Part shown: positions 12,825 through 23,200 of the stretch, piece by piece
Layout: every line of letters begins with the position of its first letter
Numbering within the stretch: the first letter of the stretch is position 1
Source of the DNA: Streptococcaceae bacterium
GTDB lineage: Bacteria; Bacillota; Bacilli; Lactobacillales; Streptococcaceae
Reading direction: 5' to 3'
NCBI GenBank assembly: GCA_031285105.1
Contig: JAITWV010000169.1
Coordinates: 1 to 25,197, forward strand
DNA: 25,197 nt
Made by a program: the position numbers and the translations under genes
Notes under the pieces: model-generated
Databases searched by the model: none
Seen by the model: the letters and a program-made list of their open reading frames with translations, nothing else
What the model was told of the DNA's origin: nothing

Positions 12825-13163
12825 ATGTCTAATAATTTAGCAAACAAGCTCGCTGAAAAAGAAGCACAAAAACAATTTGACGACATGGTTGCAGCTGCCA
12901 TGTTTGATTTAAAAGTCGATGAAGATGCACAACCAACTATCGAGCGTTATGTAAAAACAGCAATTGCGATGTTAAAAGAGGTCAATGCGTATTACCCTAA
13001 AAATGACATTTTCCTCACGACCGTCATTATGATTGTTGGCTTATTGCACGATAACCGAGACGGCGTTTTCTCTAAAGACCCTTCCATGCACACAGCCCCA
13101 TTTTCTTTAAAGGCAATGATTAATATCTTGCGCTACAAACCAAAGGAGGTGCCGGATGTCTGA
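12825..13163 (+). CDS. Head-tail connector (gp6-like adaptor), 112 aa
   Basis: The start at 12825 follows AAGGAGGCG. The protein is helical: a charged N-terminal helix (LANKLAEKEAQKQFDDMV), then TIERYVKTAIAMLKEV and IFLTTVIMIVGLLHDNRD, ending in AMINILRYKP. This four-helix pattern with a C-terminal ILRY segment is that of HK97 gp6/SPP1 gp15 connectors, which dock on the portal. Position directly after the capsid gene is as expected. It overlaps the next gene by 8 bases. Confidence 0.8.
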   Translation: MSNNLANKLAEKEAQKQFDDMVAAAMFDLKVDEDAQPTIERYVKTAIAMLKEVNAYYPKNDIFLTTVIMIVGLLHDNRDGVFSKDPSMHTAPFSLKAMINILRYKPKEVPDV

Positions 13164-13521
13164 TTATAAACGAGTCAGAATTGGTGAATTGAACAAGCAT
13201 ATTCAATTTCTCATGATTGATCCCGAAAATCCATTAATTGAAACAGATAGCGGAATGAACACTAGAAATTACATTCCAGCATTCAGACGTTGGTGCAAAG
13301 TAAAAGATGTGGTTAATTTATACGGACTAGATGAAAGCATGGAAAATGATGCGATTCGTTCAAGGAAAAAAGTCCGATTGTATTGTCGCTACACAGAAAA
13401 AATCACACACGATATGCAATTTATCTACAAAGGGGAAACGTATGAAATTTCTCTTTTGGGTGATAAGCATGGCGATGGTTGGGAGTTACAAATCATGGGT
13501 GTGGTGTTTGCGAATGGGTGA
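13156..13521 (+). CDS. Head closure protein (SPP1 gp16-like), 121 aa
   Basis: The start at 13156 follows AAAGGAGGTG. The product begins MSDYKRVRIGELNKHIQFLM, the standard opening of the gp16-like stopper family (RIGELNKRI), continues with a tryptophan in AFRRWCKVKDV, and ends with the beta strands FIYKGETYEISLLGD and GWELQIMGV. These proteins close the connector after packaging. It overlaps its upstream neighbour by 8 bases and the next gene by 8. Confidence 0.85.
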   Translation: MSDYKRVRIGELNKHIQFLMIDPENPLIETDSGMNTRNYIPAFRRWCKVKDVVNLYGLDESMENDAIRSRKKVRLYCRYTEKITHDMQFIYKGETYEISLLGDKHGDGWELQIMGVVFANG

Positions 13522-13951
13522 TGTATTCGAGTTAGACGTGCATCCTTGGATAAAAGAGCTAGAAAGGTTTGGAAAAGTAACGCCAGGTGCTGAAAGAGAA
13601 GCCATCCAAGCTGGAGGAGAACGATTCAAGGACAGACTTCAAAGAAATACACCCATTGGTAATGACTACCGTTCGAGTATGAATGGATTGAAAATGCACC
13701 AAGATATCGACTTATCTAATATTTTAAAAGATGGCGCAGGTCTAGCATTAGGAGACTTGGCCGTAAAGGTTGGTTATGTAAAAGGGGGAAGACAGCATAC
13801 CGCATGGCGTGCGCATTTTCCAGAATTTGGCACCAGCTATCAAAGACCCCAAGGATTTACTCAACGGACTGTTCAACAAGCCGAAAAGGAAATCTTACAA
13901 ATCATGGGGGAAGTATGGCTTGAAAAAATGGCAATAAAGGGGCATTTATAA
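13514..13951 (+). CDS. Tail-completion protein, HK97 gp10-like, 145 aa
   Basis: The frame is open from 13331, but that part overlaps the stopper gene and reads abnormally; the ATG at 13514 (MGDVFELDVHPWIKELERFG) overlapping the previous stop is the start. The pattern AEREAIQAGGERFKDRLQRNTPIG, then VGYVKGG and HFPEFGTSYQRPQGFTQRTV, is typical of the gp10 family (a helix with a conserved G, then T-P, a beta part with G, and FGT...P..F). It links the connector with the tail tube. Confidence 0.85.
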   Translation: MGDVFELDVHPWIKELERFGKVTPGAEREAIQAGGERFKDRLQRNTPIGNDYRSSMNGLKMHQDIDLSNILKDGAGLALGDLAVKVGYVKGGRQHTAWRAHFPEFGTSYQRPQGFTQRTVQQAEKEILQIMGEVWLEKMAIKGHL

Positions 13952-14320
13952 ATGATTATCTCAGAAGCAAAAAAAATTAAGAGTAACTTCTTAGCAAACG
14001 AATTATTAAAAAACTGGGTAGCAAAATTTAAAGGGATCCCAAATATTGCCATTGAAATGGCCGAGGGAGAACTTCCTCACATTGTTATAAAAGAAATTGA
14101 AAATTATCCAGATTTACATGCAGACGATGAGGAATATTCAACTATTCTCACGTATCAAATTAATCTGACTTCAAAAAATGGCGATCATTTCAATGCAATG
14201 CAAGCCGTTCATGAAGAAATGATTGCACTAGGTTATACACGCCTAGCAATTTCACCAGCAATCCCAAACACCAAAACCAAAGAAATAGAAAAACAATTAG
14301 TCTATTCGCAATGTTTATAG
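13952..14320 (+). CDS. Probable tail terminator/completion protein, 122 aa
   Basis: The gene starts at ATG 13952, directly after the previous stop, with AAAGGGG upstream. The product is alpha/beta: an N-terminal helix, then IVIKEIENYPDLHADDEEYS, ILTYQINLTS, a helix NAMQAVHEEMIALGY, and a final strand. This matches the shape and gene position of tail terminators (DUF806- or gpU-like), which lie between gp10-like and major tail genes. Family assignment rests more on position than on motifs. Confidence 0.6.
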   Translation: MIISEAKKIKSNFLANELLKNWVAKFKGIPNIAIEMAEGELPHIVIKEIENYPDLHADDEEYSTILTYQINLTSKNGDHFNAMQAVHEEMIALGYTRLAISPAIPNTKTKEIEKQLVYSQCL

Positions 14321-14359
14321 ATTAGTAAAAACAAAAATTGTAGAAAGAGGTAAAAAACC

Positions 14360-14950
14360 ATGCCAAGAATTGGAGTACGTGATTTATTTGTAGCCAAAGT
14401 TACTGCAGATACACCGCTAACTTATACGACAGCAACCGCGCCAAAGCGTTTAGCCAAAGCGATTCAATTGGATATTAATCCAACAACTGTCACCGCTGAA
14501 TTATATGCAGATGATGGTTTGGATGAAAAAGAATCATCTCTTGTAGGAATGGATATTTCATTAAATGCAAATGACATCGCACCAGGGATGGATGCCTATT
14601 TACTAGGGAAAAAACAAGATGAAAACGGTGCAGTTATTGATAGTAAAGATGATCAAGCGCCTGTAGTAGCGTTAATGTTTAAAGCGCCTCTATCTGAAAA
14701 AGCTGGTGGAGGTTTTGAGTATCGAGTTTTATATTGCATGAAGTTTGAACCATACTCAGAGACTTTCCAAAGCAAAGGGGAGAATCTTACTTTCCAAACA
14801 CCAACAATCACAGGAAAAGCAATTGCTCGTGAAAAAGACGGTGCTTTCCAAAACAAGTTGCGCATTCCAAATGATGCGGAAAATGATTTGAAATCAATCG
14901 CTGAGACATGGTTCACGAAACCTTATGAACCAACTGGAAGCAGCACATAA
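14360..14950 (+). CDS. Major tail protein, phi13-like family
   Basis: The 196-residue product starts MPRIGVRDLFVAKVTADTPL, the typical opening of phi13-family tail tube proteins, followed by LAKAIQLDINPTTVTAELYADD and a middle part with VALMFKAPL and FEYRVLYCMKFEPYSETFQSK, then ENLTFQTPTITGKAI. It forms the tail tube around the tape measure. The start follows AAAGAGG. It is followed at once by an intrinsic terminator, consistent with the need for much more of this protein than of the tail-tip proteins. Confidence 0.92.
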   Translation: MPRIGVRDLFVAKVTADTPLTYTTATAPKRLAKAIQLDINPTTVTAELYADDGLDEKESSLVGMDISLNANDIAPGMDAYLLGKKQDENGAVIDSKDDQAPVVALMFKAPLSEKAGGGFEYRVLYCMKFEPYSETFQSKGENLTFQTPTITGKAIAREKDGAFQNKLRIPNDAENDLKSIAETWFTKPYEPTGSST

Positions 14951-14963
14951 ACACACGTTTTTT

Positions 14964-14996
14964 AAGAAAGCGACGTTTGATCGCCGCTTTCTTTTT
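14964..14996 (+). terminator. Intrinsic terminator after the major tail gene
   Basis: AAGAAAGCG at 14964-14972 pairs with CGCTTTCTT at 14985-14993, with further pairing inside the loop (CG with CG across one mismatch), followed by a T-run at 14992-14996. It lies between the major tail gene and the chaperone gene, which starts 29 bases later. Since no promoter is obvious behind it, it most likely reduces rather than stops downstream transcription. Confidence 0.75.
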
Positions 14997-15024
14997 GTAC
15001 ATATACCAGAAAGGAAGAGTGATT

Positions 15025-15333
15025 ATGGAACTCATTTTAAAAATTAATGGCAAGAAAAAAACATTTAAAAATAAAAAAATTAGCATTGGATTGTTCCGAC
15101 GTGCGTTAGAAATCACCGAAAAAATTAACTCAAAAAAAATCGAAAATGATTTATCTGTTTTGGAAGAGTACCACGAGATATCAGGGCTTATTTGTGAATA
15201 TTTTGGTGTCACAAAGGAAGAATTTGAGGATGGTTATTTTGTCGAGGATGGCAATGAGTTTTACACTTTCTTCTTTTCTGTCTTAGGGAATATCCAAAGC
15301 AACAACGGAAAAAATAGCGCTGAAAAAAAATAG
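15025..15333 (+). CDS. Tail assembly chaperone, short form (gpG-like)
   Basis: The frame is open from 14977, but AAGGAAGAG before the ATG at 15025 sets the start. The 102-residue product begins MELILKINGKKKTFKNKK and is followed by helices, ending in NGKNSAEKK. Position between major tail and tape measure genes, the beta-strand start with a K-rich stretch, and the frameshift signal at its end identify it as the G member of the G/GT chaperone pair that holds the tape measure during tail assembly. Confidence 0.85.
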   Translation: MELILKINGKKKTFKNKKISIGLFRRALEITEKINSKKIENDLSVLEEYHEISGLICEYFGVTKEEFEDGYFVEDGNEFYTFFFSVLGNIQSNNGKNSAEKK

Positions 15334-15515
15334 ATGGCCCAGCTGAAGAAAGCATAAATGGGCTAACGTATTTGAAGCAACTCTACAAATATCTCATGGA
15401 AAAATACAAATGGACGCCCGAACAAATCGATGAACAGGACTTTTTTGTCTTGAAAGAAGTGGAGTTTGCATCTGGTGGCGAGGAAGTCGAGTATGCCGAT
15501 GAATTAGATTTCTAG
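15025..15515 (+). CDS. Tail assembly chaperone, frameshifted long form (gpGT-like)
   Basis: Eight A lie at 15323-15330 directly before the TAG at 15331. Read in the zero frame (GAA AAA AAA TAG), the A AAA AAA heptamer allows a -1 slip, so the base at 15330 is read twice. The new frame then runs ATA GAT GGC on to a TAG at 15513-15515. This adds 61 residues (IDGPAEESINGLTYLKQLYK onward, ending EVEYADELDF), giving 163 in total. The T part has no ribosome binding site of its own. The fusion is conserved in long-tailed phages, and the T domain contacts the tail tube protein. The A8 run may also act through transcriptional slippage. Confidence 0.85.
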
Positions 15516-15533
15516 TAAGGGAGGGCATTACAA

Positions 15534-18500
15534 ATGGCAACAATTGGGAAAATATCTGCAAAGATTACACTAAATAGTTCAGATTTTGAAAAAGACTTAA
15601 CTTCCTTACGTCGAGGAATTAAAGCGTTTGGCGATGAAGCGAAGATTATTGGCCAAGGTTTTAATATTTACCGTGATGGTCAAAAAACGTTGCAAGGTCA
15701 GATTAAAGCAACAAGCGAACAAATGGAAATGCAAAAAAAAGTTTTAGCCGAATTGTCAAAACAGTATGAAGCAAATGTGAATTCAACCGGAACAGATGGA
15801 GCAGGTGCTCAACGGAAAATGGTTGATATTCAAAAGCTGCGCCTAGACATGGCACAAACTGCTAAAGAATTTGAAGATTTAAATTTGAAATTACAAAACC
15901 TCCAGCATGATATGAATATTGAAACTGGCGAGCGCATGATTGAAAAAGGTCAATCTATTATGCAGTTTGGATATGGGTTGCGTGAAGGTGGTACTCAAGT
16001 TTATGAGGGGGCAAAATTTGTCGCAAATGGCTTGAAGAGTGTTATCGATGAAGCGGTTCGTTTTGAAGATAACTTTGCCAACGTCCGAAAAACAGTGGAT
16101 GCCTCGCCTGCTGAGTTTGAAGCCCTCTCTCGAAGCATTCGCGACTTGTCCACAGAGATACCCGTTGGAACAGAAGAATTAACCAATTTGGCGACGGTTG
16201 CCGGCCAACTCGGCATTGAAACGCCTAATATATTGTCTTTCACAGAAGTTATAGCAAAAATGGGAGTTTCGACAAATTTAGCTGGCGAAGAAGGAGCAAC
16301 TTCAATGGCTAAATTTGCGAATATTACTAGAATGAACCAAGAAGAGTTTGAAAATTTAGGATCTACTTTAGTTTACCTTGGGAACAATTACGCAACAACA
16401 GAGCGTGATGTATTGAATTTAGCTGAACGAATGGCTGCAGCAGGTACACAAGCGGGCATGACTGAGGCGGAAATTTTAGGGATCGCAGCTGGAATGTCTT
16501 CTGTTGGTATTGAAGCAGAATCTGGCGGAACAGCTATGTCTAAAATGTTTACAAATCTACAATTAGCAGCTTCTAACGGCGTGACCCGAATGAAGGAACT
16601 ACATGAAAAAACAGGATTAAGCGCGCGCGAATTAGAATTAATGGCTTCAAATACACCAAAAGAATTTAAAGATTTAGCAGATTCAATTGGTATGACGACA
16701 AAAGAAATTAATAATATCACTAAGTCTGCTCGTGATATGGAGAAATTTTCTGAAACAGTTGGTATGACTACAGATGAATTTGCAAAATTAATCCAAACAG
16801 ATCCAGCACAAGCATTTGTTACATTTTCTGAAGCGCTTGGAAAGATGGATGCAGATGAAGCTGTTACCGAACTTCAAAAATTAGAAATTACAGAAGTTCG
16901 ATTACGAGATGCCGTATTACGCTCTGCAAGTGCGCATGAAGATATGCAGAGTGCTTTAGATGGGGCAAAACAAGCATGGGGTGATAATAATTCTTTGCAA
17001 ACAGAAGCCGAAAGAAAGTTTGATACAACCGCAAGCAAAATGACAATGGCAAAAAACAAATTAACTGATTTAAAAGTTGAAATGGGCAATGCTTTCTTGC
17101 CAGCGGTCGCAGATTTACTTGAAAACATGCAGCCTTTAGTTGGAACTTTAGAAAATTTTGCTAATTGGTTAAACAAAATGCCTAAAGGTTTCACTTCTTC
17201 AATTATTGGTATCACTGGAATTACAATGGGGCTCGGGAAATTAGGGCAAATTGCCGGGAATATAAGTTTGCTATATGGTGGAACGTTAGTAAAAGTTGGC
17301 AGTAAAATAAAGGATGTTGCAGCAGCTTCAAAGGCTATGAATGCAGGTGCCGAAGCATTTCAAGCAACAACCCCTGGTTTGATTGGAGGACTAAAAAAAT
17401 TAATATCTGCTAAATCGGGGCTTGCTACACAAGCCGGGAATGTAAGCAAGGATCTTTATGGTTTAAAAAATGTTGCGACTCAAAATGCCGATGAATTAAT
17501 GAGCATGGCTGGCGCAGCTTCTAAGGCTGGAGGGGCAATTGGTTTAAAAGCTGGATTAGGAGCAAAGGTAGTTGCGCTCGGTACTACAACTGGCGGAGCG
17601 CTCGCAATCGGCGCTTTAGCAATCGGTGCTGTGGCAACAGCTATCTGGGGAATCAAAGAAGCAAGTGATCATATTAATCTTGAAGGCGGCAGAAAATGGG
17701 GTGTCCCAGTTACTGATGAACAAGATCGCATAATTACAAATACTGAAAAAATGCAAACTGAAACATCGGTAAGTCTTGGACAAGTTCGGGATGGATTCGA
17801 GGACACAGCAGAAGTTGCTAGGGCCAATATGGAAACATTAGCTACTAAAGTAGAAGACGATTCTAAAAGAATTAACACAGCATTAAGCAAAGCGTTTAAC
17901 GAACTACCAGAATGGATGCAAACACAGCTTCAAAGCATGGTTAAATCTCAGCAAAGTTTGAATGAAATTTTGGCAGAACAAACAAAAGCAGGAGCTGAAG
18001 AAGTAAATACGATTGTTTCCAATGCAAAAAAAGAAAATCGAAATTTAACAATTGCTGAAGAAGCAAAAATTTTGGAAATTCAAACTAGGGGCGTTGAAGC
18101 ACAGCTTAGACTTGCAGGGTTTTCTGCAGCTGAAGCGAAAAAAATAGCTGAGGCGGCAACTGTTGACATTCGCAATATGAACCAACGGCAATTAAATGAA
18201 ACAGCTAATTACCTCGAAAATAGTCTTTCTAAAAGTAATGAAGCATATAAAAAACAAGCAGATAAAGTCAAAGAAATATCCAAAACCTTAAACCTTACGA
18301 AAGAGCAAGAAGCCGAATTAATTGGGCAATTAAAAAAACAATACGATGATCATTCAATCAACACAGTTAGAAAATTAAAAGAAGTTGGAGAAGCTTTAGG
18401 GATAACTTCCGATCAGATGCGAACATATCTACATGCCAATGGTGCTACTTCAGAACAAATAGAACAAGTCATGAAAGAGACAACCATCACGACAATTAAT

Positions 18501-19547
18501 GAAGCTGAAAAATTGCGAGAAGCAATCAATAGAATTGGTGGGAATTGGAATGAATTAAAGTTTGACCCTAAAACTGGTGAAATAACGATTGACAATGAAA
18601 CTTTCACTATTAAAGCATGGATGGCTACTGATATGTGGAAGAATCTAACATTTGATGAAAAAGTGTTACTGATGAATAATGACCCGGTGCAAGTTGCTTT
18701 GCTTGAGAGTGTACATGCATCAGGGCAATGGGAAGATTATGAGATAGTAGCAAAAGAAATTGATGGAGATAATGCGGAACTTATCATGTCGATTCTAAGT
18801 TCAAAAGAATCGCTTGAAAATTGGAAAAAAATACCAGATCCAATAAAAAAAGTCTTAGCAGAAAATGTTGATTTATTAAAAAAGGTAAATGATGGTACAG
18901 CTACAATTAGAGAGTTTAATTTGTATGAAGTTTTAAAAAAAGAAGTAGGTGCAACAGACGAGACTTGGAATGCAGTTAAGTCAGCAATTGACAATATATC
19001 AAAAGTTCGTGATAAAACAGTTTACATTGATAGTATATACAGGTCTTATCAACAATACTCGGGAGTTGATAGTAGAGCTTATGCAGATAGATACGAAAAA
19101 GGAACAAATTATTTCCAAGGTGGATTAGCAATGGTCAATGATCAAACATTGGGTTCATTGTATAGAGAAGCAATCCAATTACCAACAGGAGAAACCTTCA
19201 TCCCACAAGGCAGAAACGTTCTTTTAGACTTACCACGTGGGTCAAGAGTTATTCCAGCTGGTTTGACCAAAGCTATGTTCCCGCATTTTGAAAAAGGGTT
19301 AAACATCAATATGCCTAGATTTAAAAACGACTTTAAAAATGCGCAACCTAATATATCGGGTTCTTCAGATGGGAAAATGACTGAACTAATCAACATGTTC
19401 AAACAGTTCATGAGTCAACCAGCTGTGAACAACTCACCAACTATCGTTTTAGAAAATGTTACTTGGCAAAACGAAAAAGACATTCGGCAAACGCTACAAG
19501 ATATATTATGGCAAACACAAATAAATGAAAGAGGTGCATTGACATGA
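15534..19547 (+). CDS. Tail tape measure protein, TP901 core family
   Basis: The 1337-residue protein starts after AAGGGAGGGC. Residues 1-130 are charged coiled coil, 175-345 the TP901 core (RFEDNFANVRKTVDASPAEF, STEIPVGTEELTNLATVAGQ, GLGxxA-type glycine stretches and SGGTAMSKMF). Hydrophobic segments at about 551-583 and 683-705 (LAIGALAIGAVATAIWGI) probably cross the host membrane during DNA entry. A long helical region with repeated heptads follows to about residue 1150, then the C-terminal part (SLYREAIQLPTGETFIPQGR) and a short tail. At about 0.15 nm per residue the tail would be near 200 nm. No peptidoglycan hydrolase domain is seen. Confidence 0.95.
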   Translation: MATIGKISAKITLNSSDFEKDLTSLRRGIKAFGDEAKIIGQGFNIYRDGQKTLQGQIKATSEQMEMQKKVLAELSKQYEANVNSTGTDGAGAQRKMVDIQKLRLDMAQTAKEFEDLNLKLQNLQHDMNIETGERMIEKGQSIMQFGYGLREGGTQVYEGAKFVANGLKSVIDEAVRFEDNFANVRKTVDASPAEFEALSRSIRDLSTEIPVGTEELTNLATVAGQLGIETPNILSFTEVIAKMGVSTNLAGEEGATSMAKFANITRMNQEEFENLGSTLVYLGNNYATTERDVLNLAERMAAAGTQAGMTEAEILGIAAGMSSVGIEAESGGTAMSKMFTNLQLAASNGVTRMKELHEKTGLSARELELMASNTPKEFKDLADSIGMTTKEINNITKSARDMEKFSETVGMTTDEFAKLIQTDPAQAFVTFSEALGKMDADEAVTELQKLEITEVRLRDAVLRSASAHEDMQSALDGAKQAWGDNNSLQTEAERKFDTTASKMTMAKNKLTDLKVEMGNAFLPAVADLLENMQPLVGTLENFANWLNKMPKGFTSSIIGITGITMGLGKLGQIAGNISLLYGGTLVKVGSKIKDVAAASKAMNAGAEAFQATTPGLIGGLKKLISAKSGLATQAGNVSKDLYGLKNVATQNADELMSMAGAASKAGGAIGLKAGLGAKVVALGTTTGGALAIGALAIGAVATAIWGIKEASDHINLEGGRKWGVPVTDEQDRIITNTEKMQTETSVSLGQVRDGFEDTAEVARANMETLATKVEDDSKRINTALSKAFNELPEWMQTQLQSMVKSQQSLNEILAEQTKAGAEEVNTIVSNAKKENRNLTIAEEAKILEIQTRGVEAQLRLAGFSAAEAKKIAEAATVDIRNMNQRQLNETANYLENSLSKSNEAYKKQADKVKEISKTLNLTKEQEAELIGQLKKQYDDHSINTVRKLKEVGEALGITSDQMRTYLHANGATSEQIEQVMKETTITTINEAEKLREAINRIGGNWNELKFDPKTGEITIDNETFTIKAWMATDMWKNLTFDEKVLLMNNDPVQVALLESVHASGQWEDYEIVAKEIDGDNAELIMSILSSKESLENWKKIPDPIKKVLAENVDLLKKVNDGTATIREFNLYEVLKKEVGATDETWNAVKSAIDNISKVRDKTVYIDSIYRSYQQYSGVDSRAYADRYEKGTNYFQGGLAMVNDQTLGSLYREAIQLPTGETFIPQGRNVLLDLPRGSRVIPAGLTKAMFPHFEKGLNINMPRFKNDFKNAQPNISGSSDGKMTELINMFKQFMSQPAVNNSPTIVLENVTWQNEKDIRQTLQDILWQTQINERGALT

Positions 19548-20290
19548 GTTTAGTAACATTCAGATTTAATGAGAAAAATTCTGATGAGATGCACTTAAAA
19601 ATTGAAAGCGGACTTGCCATTCCCTCAGCTGCAGCAAGCGTTGATCATATCAAAGTAGATGGAATGGACGGAGAAAAAACACTAAGCGATGGAACCTACC
19701 ACGCTGTACCTTTCAACGTTCCGGTTGTTCTCATTCGTCCGCCGAAGTCAGATTTAGGCGGTAGATTGTTTCAAAAAGTGCATGAAATTTCCAATTGGTT
19801 AAAATCCACTAATGGAAGATACCAGGAGTTTTATCTTTCTTCTGATCCAGGATATTACTATTTAGCTTCAATTTCAGAAAGTTATGATTTTACAAAGTTT
19901 GGCATTGACTATGGTCGAGGAATTTTGCCATTCAAATTACATCCAATCAAATATTCAATCGATGGGAAAAACGCTTTGGCAATTTCAAGCACTAACCCAA
20001 CTTTACAAAATAGAACAACTAGACCGGCAAAACCAATTATTGAAATTGCCGGTTCAGGAAATATCACATTAACTATCGGTTCAAGTAAATTGCAGCTAGT
20101 CAATGTATCAAGTCCATTAATTATTAACAGTCAATTACAGACCATTACATTAGCAAGCAACGGACAAGGAGCGTATGACAAAATGACGACTTATCCGTTT
20201 CCAATCATCCATCCAGGAAGGCAGTCAATCACTTGGGCCGGTAATGTAACGAGTTTAAAAATCACACCAAATTGGGAGGAGTTGATCTAA
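19544..20290 (+). CDS. dit: Distal tail protein (Dit)
   Basis: The 248-residue protein starts at ATG 19544, overlapping the tape measure stop (ATGA). The N-terminal part carries the Dit ring pattern: FRFNEKNSDEMHL, the SVDHIKVDGMDGEKTLSDGTYH stretch, PFNVPVVLIRPPKSD, and later FYLSSDPGYYYLASISESYDF. The second half (from about residue 135) is a beta-sandwich with NITLTIGSSKLQL and the final strands ending ITPNWEEL. It forms the hexameric hub between tail tube and tip. No carbohydrate-binding insertion is seen. Confidence 0.92.
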   Translation: MSLVTFRFNEKNSDEMHLKIESGLAIPSAAASVDHIKVDGMDGEKTLSDGTYHAVPFNVPVVLIRPPKSDLGGRLFQKVHEISNWLKSTNGRYQEFYLSSDPGYYYLASISESYDFTKFGIDYGRGILPFKLHPIKYSIDGKNALAISSTNPTLQNRTTRPAKPIIEIAGSGNITLTIGSSKLQLVNVSSPLIINSQLQTITLASNGQGAYDKMTTYPFPIIHPGRQSITWAGNVTSLKITPNWEELI

Positions 20291-23200
20291 TTGAGTTTCG
20301 CCATTTTGCACAGTGAAAACGAAACAAATTTTAGCACTCTTGGTTTAGGGGTATTGAGGGATGCAACTAGGGGTGTAGTACATGAAAAAAGAAACGGTGA
20401 ATTTTTTCTTGAAATGGAATATCCAATTGATGGACTTCATGCGGAAAAAATAAAAGAAAATCGAATTTTGCGTGTGGATGCCGGACATCGATTAAAAGCA
20501 CAGCGATTTGATATTAAACGCATTAACAAAACCTCAGACAAGAAGCTACAAATTTACGCAGAACACGTCAGGTATAGAGCGCAAGGTTTGCCCTTAAACC
20601 ATGATATTTATATTGAGGGAACCGCACAAACCGCTTTAAATCGCTGGAAGTCGGAAATCATTGGCTCTCATCCATTCACAGTTTATTCAGATGTTACAAC
20701 GAATGCAAGCACGCATTGGAAAATTCCAGATGTAGCAGATGCTGGCGATGCGTTAGGCGGAGTTGAAGGGTCAATTTTAGATCGATGGCACGGGGAGTAT
20801 TTGTTTGATAATTTCCATATTCAGTTGCTGAGTCAACGAGGACGATATGCAAACACGATTCTTGCTTATGGGCGCAATATCACTAGCCTTGAACAAGAAA
20901 AAAATATTGCTAATACCTATACTTCAATTTATCCGTATGCAACATTTCATGAAGACGAAAAAGAAATAATCAAACTTCTACCAGAAAAAATTATTGATGG
21001 CAAATATATTAATAATTATCCGAGTAGAAAAGTTCAAGTTGTCAATTTGTCTGATAAGTTCAAAGACATTAAAGATTTTACAGATGCCAAATTGAGGCAA
21101 TATGCTAATGCGTATTTGACTGAAAACAACGTTGGTCTACCTAGTTTTTCTCTTACTGTAAAAGCAATTGATTTATCTAAAGTTTTGGAATATCAAGAGG
21201 CTATTTCACAAAGAGAAGAATTGGAATTATGCGATACCGTACCTTTATATTATCCATCGCTTGGTATTAACGATACAGCGCAGGTTACTGGGGTTGTATG
21301 GAATTTTATTAGCGAACGCTACGATGAGTATGAGTTCGGTAATTTTCAAACGGGCTTAAAATCGTGGTTGAATGGAAATATAGAACATATCAAACAACAA
21401 GCTTCATTAGCCAACCAAAAAGCTATCATCGCTGTTATTTCAGCAAACGGAAAAAACACCAACTTCTACGGAAACAGCTCTCAAGGCAAACCAGCCAATG
21501 CCAAAGATGGTGATTTATACTTTGAAGTCGATGGGGATAAAATCAATATTTATCAATTTATCGATGGTGTGTGGGTAGATCTTCTTGTAGGAATACCAAC
21601 CAAAGATTTTCCAACCAAAGAACAAATCACGCAAGAAATATTAGAAGAAATCGAAAAAGAACGTGTAAAAATTGATCAAGAAATCGCTGAAGCTGAAAAT
21701 CGAGCGAAGGAAAAAGCACAAAATTTAGTAGATCAATTAACCAACGAGTTTGACGAAAACAAAAAACAAGTCACTCAAAACATTAATGAAGCCACCCAAC
21801 AAGCACAAGAAAAAGCCAAACAGCTTGTTGATCAATTAACGCAAGATTTTGAAGATGAAAAAGGTATCACCAAACAAGCAATCGACAAAGCCAAAAATGA
21901 AGCGATTGCCGCCTCTTCCAAAATGGTAAATGATTTAGAAAATGAGTTCAATCAAGAAAAGGTTCTTGTTGGCCAAAAAATTACCGATGCGGAAACTCGT
22001 GCCAAAAATCAAGCCGGTGCCCTTGTTGCCTCTTTGGAATCAGATTTTAATCAAAACAAAACAGCGGTGAGTAATGCTATTGGTCAAGCGAAAACGCAAG
22101 CCATCACCGAAGCAAATAACTTCACTCAAACCTTGATGACCAACTTACTCAATGACGAACAAACCTTCGCTTCTATTGTGACAGAGGCGGTGAACTTAGC
22201 CGCGCAACAATCACAAGAATTGATTGGTACGATATCGTCTCAAGTGGCGGATCATCACTCAAAGTTAACCGCTGGAAGTTTGGCAGCAATCAATGCAAAT
22301 TTAGGAACGATTACAGCTGGAACCATCAATGCGAATTTGGTCACCATCACTAACTTAAATGCCTCGAATATTTCTTCAGGCACGCTTTCTGCTGATCGAT
22401 TAGCCGCTGGTTCCATCACAGCCCAAAAATTAAATGTTGCCCAACTTTCCGCCATTACCAGTGATTTAGGCACACTAACTGCGGGAACGATTAATGCAAG
22501 CTTGGTCAACATTACTAATTTAAATGCGAGTGCACTTACTACAGGAACACTTGCCGCCGCACGATTAGGTGCCGGTTCGATTACCGCAGATAAATTAAGC
22601 GTGTCGCAATTGTCGGCGATTAGTTCCAACTTAGGCACCTTAACCGCTGGAGTTATCGATGCGAGTTTGGTGACGATTACTAAATTAGATGCCTCGGCCA
22701 TTACAGTAGGAACACTCGCCGCTGCACGATTAGGCGCTGCTTCCATTACTGCAGATAAATTAAGCGTGTCACAATTGTCCGCCATCTCCTCGCACATTGG
22801 AACGATTACTGCGGGAACGATTAACGCATTAAACATGACCATCACCAATTTAAGTGGAACAGCGATTACGGTCAATTCATTAAATGGGGATCGCTTACTG
22901 GCCAACACCATTGCCGCGAACAAATTAAGCGTGTCGCAATTGTCGGCGATTAGTTCCAACTTAGGGACGTTAACCGCTGGAGTTATCGATGCGAGTTTGG
23001 TGACGATTACTAAATTAGATGCCTCGGCTATTACAGTAGGAACCCTCGCCGCTGCACGATTAGGCGCTGCGTCCATTACTGCAGATAAATTAAGCGTGTC
23101 GCAATTGTCAGCAATCAGTTCCAACTTAGGCACCTTAACCGCTGGAAGTATCAATGCGGCATTGGTCACCATCACCAACCTAAGTGCGGATGCACTCACA

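Noticed and set aside
13331..13513. Upstream extension of the gp10-like gene
   Set aside because: It overlaps the head-closure gene by 190 bases, and the encoded residues are abnormal (C, W, M and K rich); the ATG at 13514 fits the family start.
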